Source of the DNA: DATGEP01 sp035310125
GTDB taxonomy: Bacteria; Chloroflexota; Ktedonobacteria; Ktedonobacterales; JADMIN01
Direction: 5' to 3'
Length of the DNA stretch: 9,470 nucleotides
Assembly: GCA_035310125.1 (NCBI GenBank)
Contig: DATGEP010000239.1
Coordinates: 1-9,470 of the forward strand
The notes beneath the pieces are model-generated. The model had not been told where the DNA came from. It worked only from the letters and a program-made list of their open reading frames with translations, and searched no databases. Below, piece by piece: positions 4,955 through 9,470 of this stretch. Position 1 is the stretch's first letter, and every line of letters starts with the position of its first letter. The position numbers and the translations under genes were made by a program.

Positions 4955-5408
4955 GCTAATCTTCCGTGTGGAAGATGAAACCGGACGCGGCCCATATAAC
5001 GGGACAATATCGACGCGGGGCTTTCGTGATGAAAAGCGCAACCCTCCGCCCGGCTTTGATCCCCTTATCAATGAGCCTGGAGTATTGGCGGACTACCTGC
5101 CCCCTCCAATGTTTATGCCCCCTACGGTTGTCTTCGGCTTTTCCCATGCCGAGCAAGCGCAATCGTGGTTTTATGATCCTAAGATCATGAAGCGCGAGAA
5201 ATGGGAAGCTCACGGCGCACATATCGAAGTCTATAAGCTCGATGGCAAGCCGGGAACACTAGCGGAAGCCAAGGCGCAAACAGTATTCGTCGCGCCCCAC
5301 GCCAAGCCGCTAGGCGAATTGCCGCTCTCTGATCTTTGGACCGAAAGGCCAGAGGAAATAGAAGCGGAAGCGAACACTCTAGCCAAGGAGAAACCCCACC
5401 ATGTCTAA
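4938..5408 (+). CDS. hypothetical protein (156 aa)
   Basis: A soluble protein of about 156 aa. The start is ATG 4938 (or the adjacent ATG 4941), supported by a GAGGAAG ribosome site; it overlaps the end of the membrane-protein gene. It opens with KLIFRVEDETGRGPYNG and continues with a Pro-rich loop (LPPPMFMPP). A segment FGFSHAEQAQSWFYD and then HGAHIEVYKLDG follow. This order, a strand with GRGPY, a helix with FGF-x-EQ-x-WF, then a strand HG-x-x-(I/V)-x-VY, is one I associate with uncharacterised phage and bacterial proteins, but I cannot name a function. The C-terminal 25 residues are acidic and helical. The stop overlaps the start of the next gene by eight bases. The region is low in GC and lacks CTTTAAAG. 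Confidence 0.7.
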   Translation: MMTKPKLIFRVEDETGRGPYNGTISTRGFRDEKRNPPPGFDPLINEPGVLADYLPPPMFMPPTVVFGFSHAEQAQSWFYDPKIMKREKWEAHGAHIEVYKLDGKPGTLAEAKAQTVFVAPHAKPLGELPLSDLWTERPEEIEAEANTLAKEKPHHV

Positions 5409-5760
5409 GCTTACCATGTATCGCTTTTTCCTCCCGCTCGCGACGAATGCGGGCCTTTCGACTGAACACGCTCGCAAGGCGTGGGAAGCGGAGGCTTTAA
5501 AGCTCGCTGGCGGCTTCACGCTGAACGCCTTCGCGGATGGCGTGTGGAAGTCTCCCGACGCGCCCCGCGTGTTCAAGGATCGTATCGCCCCCTATGACGT
5601 GGCGTGCGAGCCTCGCGTGGGCGCGGCCCTGGAGGACGCCTTCTGGCGGCTCTTCCCGGATCAAGAGGCGCTCGCCTTGGTCAACCTAGGCCCCGCGTCT
5701 ATCATCTCCCGCCCGGCGGACTGGAACGCCAGCGCGGCGGCTACTGCGCTCGGCGCATAG
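5401..5760 (+). CDS. hypothetical protein (119 aa)
   Basis: A 119-aa soluble protein opening MSKLTMYRFFLPLATNAG, with ARKAWEAEALKLAGGFT, then SPDAPRVFKDRIAPYDVACE and an Ala-rich helix ending in FPDQEALALVNLGPASII. The pattern of YRFFLPL, a helix with a central Trp, GGFT and a final FPDQ...LALV strand resembles a small uncharacterised protein seen in phage genomes; no function can be given. Ribosome site AAGGAG is ten bases upstream, and the gene overlaps the previous one by eight bases. GC content returns to the phage level here, and a CTTTAAAG copy (5495-5502) is present, read in the Leu-Lys phase (GCT TTA AAG), using the rare Leu codon TTA. Its own Phe-Lys pair is TTC-AAG. A terminator-like hairpin follows the stop. 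Confidence 0.75.
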   Translation: MSKLTMYRFFLPLATNAGLSTEHARKAWEAEALKLAGGFTLNAFADGVWKSPDAPRVFKDRIAPYDVACEPRVGAALEDAFWRLFPDQEALALVNLGPASIISRPADWNASAAATALGA

Positions 5761-5771
5761 CTTCAAGCCCT

Positions 5772-5805
5772 AGCCCCCTTGGGTTCGCCTGAGGGGGCTT
5801 TCGCT
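5772..5805 (+). terminator. terminator-like hairpin after the 5401 gene
   Basis: A 12-bp stem with two G-T pairs: AGCCCCCTTGGG (5772-5783), loop TTCG (5784-5787), then CCTGAGGGGGCT (5788-5799), followed by TTCGCTT. It begins 12 bases after the stop codon. The stem and the stable UUCG-type loop are strong, but the T-run is short and interrupted, so termination may be partial. Confidence 0.65.
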
Positions 5806-5899
5806 TGTCTAGGGTTTGGCGAGGCGCGGCCCTCGCGGTATGCCAAGGCCAGCCGACGCGAAACCATGGCACGATCACGAGTTTGTGAAGTGTGCAAGG

Positions 5900-5928
5900 T
5901 TGACAAACTCAATTCCCCATGGTATCGT
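5900..5928 (+). promoter_or_regulatory. possible promoter
   Basis: TTGACA (5900-5905), 17-base spacer, TATCGT (5923-5928, four of six consensus bases). The expected start is near 5935, about 150 bases upstream of the SprT-like gene, which would give a long leader crossing the repeat-like motifs and the second promoter. Confidence 0.45.
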
Positions 5929-6029
5929 CCGCAGGACGGCGACCCGCAGGGAGCGGGGCCTTAGCGGCATTCGATACCTAGCATATGCCCGATCTGACAA
6001 GTCTAGCAAAGCCGCTAGAGAGAGCGAAT

Positions 6030-6058
6030 TTGACAAGTTTACCGGCGGCGCGTATATA
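6030..6058 (+). promoter_or_regulatory. sigma70-type promoter for the SprT-like operon
   Basis: TTGACA (6030-6035), exactly 17 bases, TATATA (6053-6058): the best promoter match in the window. A start near 6065 leaves a leader of about 22 bases carrying GGAGGA before the ATG at 6087. Confidence 0.75.
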
Positions 6059-6086
6059 GCCGCGAGCAACGGCAACGGAGGACCCA

Positions 6087-7016
6087 ATGCCCCTTAACCT
6101 GACAAGCCCCGATTTCGGGACTGGCCCATATGCCGCCGAGCGCGACCCGCAAGTCGGCATGGCGTGGATTACGAAAGACGGTGAGCGCACCGGCAAGAGC
6201 TACGTCGAGATGAAGACGGCGGCGCGCGTGTGTCGCCAGCTCAACGCCGAGCATCAGCTCGCCCACGTCCCGGAGGTCGGCCCGACCGTGTTTGACGGCT
6301 TCCTGGAGGAAGAGCCCGCCGCGCCTGCCCCCAAGCCCCGCAAGGAGCCCAAGGCGAAGGCCCCGGCGGTTCCCACGCCTGCCCCCAAGGCTCCGGCGGC
6401 TGATCGGCCCGCGTCCAAATTCGCCACCCGCGAGGAATGGCTGGGCGCGTTCGTCGCGGCGGCTCGCCCGATCTTCGCCGAGCGGGGCCATCCCCTGCCC
6501 GAGAAAATCCGGGTGTCGGTCGGCTTCATGTTCCGTGGCGCGAAGGCCATCGGGCAATGCTGGCACGAGAGCGCGTCGGCGGACGGGACCCGCGAAATCT
6601 TCGTGATCCCCACGCTCGACGACAGCTCGCGGATCGCGGACGTTCTCACCCACGAGCTGGCGCACACGCTGTTCGGCCCGGACGAGAAGCACGGCAAGAA
6701 CTTTAAAGCCGTGGTGCGCGCTCTGGGGCTCGACGGCAAGGCCACGGCCACGGTTGCGGGCGAGGGCTGGCACGAGTGGGCCGACCCGATCCTGGAGGAG
6801 CTGGGCGCGATCCCGCACGCGGCGATTGATCCCAAGGGCCACAGCCGGGACAAGAAGAAGACCTATCTCCTCAAGGCCACGTGCGCCAAGTGCGAGTTCA
6901 CGTTCCGCGCCACGGCCAAGCACCTCAACGGCAAGTCGCTGATCTGCCCGGATGAGGACTGTGGCGGATCGGTCGAGGTCGAGGGCTCGGAGGACATCGG
7001 AGGCGACGAGGAATGA
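6087..7016 (+). CDS. SprT-like zinc metalloprotease domain protein
   Basis: A 309-aa protein. Residues 1-70 form a small N-terminal region. About 74-110 are a Pro/Ala/Lys-rich linker. A SprT-like domain follows with HELAH at 189-193 and a third probable zinc ligand His202 in KHGKNFKAVVRALGL, the arrangement typical of the SprT/Spartan family. A C-terminal zinc ribbon has C266-x2-C269 and C287-x4-C292. Spartan-type enzymes cleave DNA-crosslinked proteins; phage members are common but their substrates are not established, so protease activity on DNA-bound proteins is inference. The ATG has a GGAGGA ribosome site and a strong promoter. It overlaps the next gene by ATGA, indicating an operon. The Phe-Lys in HGKNFKAV carries a CTTTAAAG copy (6701-6708), close to the zinc site. 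Confidence 0.85.
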   Translation: MPLNLTSPDFGTGPYAAERDPQVGMAWITKDGERTGKSYVEMKTAARVCRQLNAEHQLAHVPEVGPTVFDGFLEEEPAAPAPKPRKEPKAKAPAVPTPAPKAPAADRPASKFATREEWLGAFVAAARPIFAERGHPLPEKIRVSVGFMFRGAKAIGQCWHESASADGTREIFVIPTLDDSSRIADVLTHELAHTLFGPDEKHGKNFKAVVRALGLDGKATATVAGEGWHEWADPILEELGAIPHAAIDPKGHSRDKKKTYLLKATCAKCEFTFRATAKHLNGKSLICPDEDCGGSVEVEGSEDIGGDEE

Positions 7017-7414
7017 TCCTCGCCGACCTCCACCCGCGCCTGAGACGGCACAAGGTGCAGGAGGCCTTGGCGGCGGCCCTTCGTCAGATCGAGGGGCCGA
7101 CCTCCACCTCCGACCTCGTGAAGCGCATCGCTGTGATCTTGGGGACACCCAAGGAGACCACAGCCATCGCGCGGCTTGTCGGCGAGCTGGCCCCGGAGCA
7201 CCCGAGCGCCAGGGAGACCGGCGAGACGTTTCAGAAGTACGGGCGCACCATGCGGCGGCGAGAATGGCTCCCCTCGCATGCGAAGCGGACGAGCAAGAGC
7301 CGGGTCGAGCTGGACCCGGATGAGCTGGCGCGGCGACGCGCTGTAATTGCCTCCCACGCGGAGGCGGACCAATGGACCGTCCAACCGGGCGAGCCGGAAT
7401 TCTTGGAGGACTAG
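7013..7414 (+). CDS. hypothetical basic protein, possibly DNA-binding (133 aa)
   Basis: A 133-aa protein starting inside the stop of the SprT-like gene (ATGA overlap), with GAGGA just upstream, so the two are probably co-translated. The first two thirds are helical: RLRRHKVQEALAAALRQIEG, then TSTSDLVKRIAVILGTPKET and TAIARLVGELAPEH. The second of these resembles a winged-helix or helix-turn-helix segment. A strongly basic patch follows (GRTMRRREWLPSHAKRTSKS) and the tail is acidic (PGEPEFLED). No family is recognised; DNA binding is suggested by charge and context only. The absence of CTTTAAAG makes it one of the few high-GC genes here without a copy. Its TAG stop abuts the next ATG directly. 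Confidence 0.65.
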   Translation: MILADLHPRLRRHKVQEALAAALRQIEGPTSTSDLVKRIAVILGTPKETTAIARLVGELAPEHPSARETGETFQKYGRTMRRREWLPSHAKRTSKSRVELDPDELARRRAVIASHAEADQWTVQPGEPEFLED

Positions 7415-7789
7415 ATGGGACAGAGCTTTAAAGCCCTCGTTCACGTGGGCGAGACCCTGAGCGACGACTTCACCCAGATCGTGGCCGTGATCGACGGCCA
7501 ATGCTGGGAGCTGGATAGCGTTCTCAGCGCCGTCCGCAAGGACGCCTGCGGCTACCGGCGCACCAACGCGGCCAACCTGACCGGCGGGGCGAACTACGTG
7601 CCCGGCGAGCTGGAGACCGCCGTGGGCCGCGCCCAAGAGCTGATGCAGGCCCTCAAGCCCGTCGCCGAGCTGGCGGCGCGGTGGAACGCCGAGGACTTCG
7701 CGGCGGCCAAGGAAGGCTGCGACCTCTATGAGGCTGCGAAGGCTACGGGCGATCCGGGCAAGCCCGCCCGGTTCGAGATCAAGGTCTAG
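7415..7789 (+). CDS. hypothetical protein (124 aa)
   Basis: A 124-aa soluble protein whose ATG follows the previous TAG with no gap; GGAGG lies seven bases upstream within the preceding gene. It opens MGQSFKALVHVGETLSDDFT, with a CTTTAAAG copy (7426-7433) only four codons from the start. A middle section contains CWELDSVLSAVRKDACGYRR and then GGANYVPGELETAVGRAQEL. A helical C-terminal half follows (ALKPVAELAARWNAEDFAAA). Three cysteines are present, but not in a zinc-ribbon pattern. I do not recognise a family. It is the third gene of the SprT-like operon; a 129-base gap with a promoter and a terminator follows. Confidence 0.65.
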   Translation: MGQSFKALVHVGETLSDDFTQIVAVIDGQCWELDSVLSAVRKDACGYRRTNAANLTGGANYVPGELETAVGRAQELMQALKPVAELAARWNAEDFAAAKEGCDLYEAAKATGDPGKPARFEIKV

Positions 7790-7821
7790 GGCAGACCAGC
7801 TCCGCCGCCAAGCCGACAGCC

Positions 7822-7850
7822 TTGACTTGGACGATGCGCTGGCCTAGGCT
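7822..7850 (+). promoter_or_regulatory. promoter upstream of an attenuator-like terminator
   Basis: TTGACT (7822-7827), 17 bases, TAGGCT (7845-7850). The hexamers are close to those of the promoter at 3426-3454. The expected start is at about 7857-7859, directly at an ATG (7859), and only about 20 bases before a strong intrinsic terminator. Confidence 0.5.
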
Positions 7851-7875
7851 CCTCGGGCATGTGGTTGCGTCACCT

Positions 7876-7905
7876 GGGGGAGGGCTTCGGCCTTCCCCCT
7901 TTTTT
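7876..7905 (+). terminator. strong intrinsic terminator between promoter and gene
   Basis: Stem GGGGGAGGGC (7876-7885) with GCCTTCCCCC (7890-7899), ten pairs including one G-T, loop TTCG, then six T (7900-7905): a textbook rho-independent terminator. It could end transcripts of the SprT-like operon, but it lies after the candidate promoter at 7822 and immediately before the AGGAG of the 7919 gene, so it may act as an attenuator. Confidence 0.85.
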
Positions 7906-7918
7906 CAGGAGCCCACGG

Positions 7919-8326
7919 ATGGACGAGCGCACGATCTTCACCACGCCCAGCGACGAGCAAGCCTCGTGGCAGTATAAGGCCATTGTGGCGACGCGCGGCA
8001 ATCAGACACTCCTGGGCGCGATCTTCCTACAGATCATCGGGAAGAACGCCAAGCACCCGCCGCAGATCGTGGGCACGGCCAGCGTCGATGAAGACGGGCT
8101 GTGCTGGTCGGTCCTGCGGAAACAGCACGGCCTGGAGATCGCGGAGGGCATCGTCTGCCTGGGTTCGATTGCTGATATCCGCGACGAGTTCCGCAGGCTG
8201 GCGGATCATTTAAAGCTCAACGACGACGAGCGCAAAGAGCTGTTCGTCGAGCTGCGGAAGTGGGTCGCGGTTGACCTCCGCGCAGATCACGCCGAGATGG
8301 CCCACAGCGGCCAAACGCTCCACTAG
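7919..8326 (+). CDS. hypothetical protein (135 aa)
   Basis: A 135-aa soluble protein beginning MDERTIFTTPSDEQASWQYK. The ATG at 7919 has AGGAG seven bases upstream. The frame stays open back to an ATG at 7859, so a 155-aa form reading through the terminator hairpin is possible (extra residues MWLRHLGEGFGLPPFFRSPR). The N-terminal part is probably beta-rich (KAIVATRGNQTLLGAIFLQI; PQIVGTASVDEDGLCWSVLR) and the rest helical and charged (DIRDEFRRLADHLKLNDDER). No family is recognised. HLKL carries the variant ATTTAAAG (8208-8215), again with a TTA Leu codon. Its stop shares a CTAG tetranucleotide with the stop of the convergent primase-helicase gene. Confidence 0.7.
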   Translation: MDERTIFTTPSDEQASWQYKAIVATRGNQTLLGAIFLQIIGKNAKHPPQIVGTASVDEDGLCWSVLRKQHGLEIAEGIVCLGSIADIRDEFRRLADHLKLNDDERKELFVELRKWVAVDLRADHAEMAHSGQTLH

Positions 8327-9470
8327 GGCAGGAACCACAGGAGGCTCGGGCCGACGCCCGTGCAATAGGCCTCCAGCCGCGTCCGCGACAGCTTCGCCAA
8401 CACCTTCTCCTGACGCTTCACCAACGTCTCGCGCGCCTCCTCGGTCAGCTCCGGGTTCGCCCGGTTCACCATGTCGTAGGCCAGGACGTTCGTGCTCACC
8501 CCGTTCTCCACGCCCACGGCGGACAGCTCCCGGAGGATGCGCCCAATCTCGACCGGCTGGAGGGTGTCTTGCACCTTGGTCAGGTCGGAGTATTCTTTAA
8601 AGGTCACAGGCTGGAGCACCATCTGCCCGCCAATATCCCGGCCCTCGAAGCACCACGGCTCCTCACGCTCCGGGGCGTCCTTCTGTCGGGTGCATCGCAC
8701 GCTCACCGCGCGCAGGCCCTTGTTCCGCGTGACCTGGAATGCCGCATCGACCGCGCCCTCAAGGGCGTTGGAGCCGCGCATGCCGCGACCCTCCTCCTTG
8801 CCGGTGTGGTGGACCACGAGGACGGCGGTGCGGAGCTTGACCTTGATCGCGTCGAGGAAGGAGATCATGAGGCCCATGTCCTTCGCGTCGTTCTCGTTCA
8901 GGCCCACAGCCGACCGCGCCAGGGTGTCGAGGATCACGAGCTGCGGCTTGACGGTCTCCAGCTTCTTGCAGAACGCCAGCTTGGCCTTATCGTCCGCCGC
9001 CCACGGCGCTTCGTCCATGATCCAGAGGGGCAGATCATCGCCCACCCCGTTGGCCTGTTGCCACGCGAAGAGGCGTTGGGCGATCCCGTTCGCGCCTTCG
9101 CCCGCGACGTAGACCACGCCGATCCCGAGCGCCGCCAGCTCGGCGGCCCAGCGAATGGCGAGGTAGGACTTTAAAGAGCCCGGCGGCCCGAACAGGACGC
9201 TCACGCCTTCGGCGGGAAAGAGATCGGGGATCAGCCAGGAGGGCGGGGGCCGCTTCCGCAGCTCGCCCGGTGTCCACAGCTTGAACCGTTCGCGTTGAGG
9301 GCGGGCCGCAGGCTCCTCCTCGGGATCGTCCAGATCAAGCGTGTCTAGGACTGATCCGAACGCCTCCTCTGAGGAGCCTGCGGCCCATGCGCCCGCCTCG
9401 TTCTGGGCGTAGCGAGCTGCGTTTTCGACCTTGCACGCCAGCTCATCTTCGTCCCATGGCGGTACGCAAT
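8323..9470 (-). CDS. primase-helicase C-terminal part (PriCT-like end plus RecA-like AAA_25 ATPase), 5' end outside window
   Basis: The frame is open to the window edge, giving at least 381 residues; the start lies beyond 9470. A GTG at 9204 is not credible as a start, because it falls just before the ATPase loop. The visible N-terminal stretch PPWDEDELACKVENAARYAQ looks like the end of a primase PriCT region, followed by an acidic linker and LWTPGELRKRPPPSWLIPDL. A RecA-like RepA/AAA_25 ATPase follows: P-loop GPPGSLKS (nt 9189-9166), Walker B VILDTLAR, and the conserved VVHHTGKEEGRGMRGSNALEGAVDAA-type region, split here as VVHHTGKEEGRG and RGSNALEGAVD. Such fusions prime and unwind DNA in phage and plasmid replication. 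The P-loop has Leu where Gly is canonical (GSLKS), and its TTA-AAG is a CTTTAAAG copy. A second copy lies at 8595-8602. Confidence 0.8.
   Translation of the reverse strand, partial: CVPPWDEDELACKVENAARYAQNEAGAWAAGSSEEAFGSVLDTLDLDDPEEEPAARPQRERFKLWTPGELRKRPPPSWLIPDLFPAEGVSVLFGPPGSLKSYLAIRWAAELAALGIGVVYVAGEGANGIAQRLFAWQQANGVGDDLPLWIMDEAPWAADDKAKLAFCKKLETVKPQLVILDTLARSAVGLNENDAKDMGLMISFLDAIKVKLRTAVLVVHHTGKEEGRGMRGSNALEGAVDAAFQVTRNKGLRAVSVRCTRQKDAPEREEPWCFEGRDIGGQMVLQPVTFKEYSDLTKVQDTLQPVEIGRILRELSAVGVENGVSTNVLAYDMVNRANPELTEEARETLVKRQEKVLAKLSRTRLEAYCTGVGPSLLWFLP

Larger units (their letters stand above)
5806..6086. promoter_or_regulatory. intergenic control region upstream of the SprT-like gene
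   Basis: About 280 bases without a convincing gene. It holds two TTGACA-17 promoters (5900-5928 and 6030-6058), an inverted relative of the 19-bp repeat of the divergent region (GCATATGCCC-N2-TCTG near 5983-5998), several TCTAGCA words, and the word GTATATAGCCGCG (6052-6064), which matches GTATATAGCGGCG at 3413-3425 at 12 of 13 bases. These shared words suggest that both regions answer to the same regulator. Confidence 0.55.
681..9176. repeat. dispersed palindrome CTTTAAAG (10 exact copies plus one variant)
   Basis: Exact copies start at 681, 2207, 2708, 3747, 4056, 5495, 6701, 7426, 8595 and 9169; ATTTAAAG lies at 8208. Many copies extend to GCTTTAAAGC, and those at 3744 and 4053 to a 14-base palindrome GAGCTTTAAAGCTC. 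Copies occur on both coding strands, inside genes in all three reading phases, as a stop codon plus ribosome site (2207), and in the two non-coding elements. None is found between 4064 and 5494, the less GC-rich segment. The coordinates given here span the whole set. Confidence 0.85.

Noticed and set aside
5866..5964. Short frame of 32 codons with CEVCKVDK, in the control region
   Set aside because: A C-x2-C pair is tempting, but there is no ribosome site, a promoter-like TTGACA lies inside it, and it ends without a domain.
6039..7148. Long minus-strand open frame (369 codons) opposite the SprT-like gene
   Set aside because: The plus strand encodes HELAH and zinc-ribbon motifs with a good promoter and ribosome site; the opposite frame is Arg/Gly-rich without recognisable features.
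6863..7636. Minus-strand open frame (257 codons) across the 7013 and 7415 genes
   Set aside because: The plus-strand genes there have coupled ATGA and TAG-ATG junctions and ribosome sites; the minus frame has no such support.
9035..9277. Separate minus-strand frame of 80 codons near the right end
   Set aside because: It is an alternate phase of the primase-helicase, which is continuously open to the window edge with clear motifs.

Overview
The window reads as part of a tailed bacteriophage or prophage genome of high GC content, most likely from a proteobacterial (perhaps alphaproteobacterial) host. The diagnostic genes are a large and a small terminase subunit, a truncated primase-helicase, a SprT-like metalloprotease, and many short, tightly packed genes of unknown function. 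The host guess rests only on GC, codon use and general protein flavour.

Layout. (1) 4-3065, minus strand: a packaging block read right to left as small terminase, two small helical proteins, large terminase, a small membrane or secreted protein and a 74-aa protein. Gene ends overlap or nearly touch, as in one operon. (2) 3066-3486: a divergent control region with three dyads of the TTTACA-N2-TGTAAA type, two 19-bp direct repeats and a rightward promoter. (3) 3487-5760, plus strand: small genes, two of them followed by identical 68-bp elements that can fold into a branched RNA. A DoxX-like membrane protein follows, bracketed by a 36-bp inverted repeat, then a two-helix membrane protein and two unknown proteins. 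From about 4200 to 5400 the DNA is visibly less GC-rich, suggesting a later acquisition. (4) 5761-6086: a terminator-like hairpin and then a second control region with two good sigma70-type promoters, sharing motifs with region 2. (5) 6087-8326, plus strand: SprT-like protease and three unknown genes, the last behind a promoter/terminator arrangement that resembles an attenuator. (6) 8323-9470, minus strand: the C-terminal part of a primase-helicase, entering from beyond the window and meeting the preceding gene tail to tail on a shared CTAG.

The most striking signal is not a gene. The palindrome CTTTAAAG occurs ten times exactly, plus once as ATTTAAAG, in DNA where random expectation is far below one. 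It appears roughly once per gene, in all three reading phases, on both coding strands and in non-coding elements. Phe-Lys pairs elsewhere in the same genes are written TTCAAG, so the selection looks to be on DNA (or RNA) rather than protein. The motif is absent from the low-GC insert at 4064-5494.

Working model: the minus-strand packaging genes are the late module. The plus-strand genes are early or accessory functions, expressed from TTGAC-17-TA promoters and controlled through the shared motifs in the two intergenic regions. The primase-helicase belongs to the replication module. No repressor, integrase or lysis gene is visible, so lifestyle cannot be decided.
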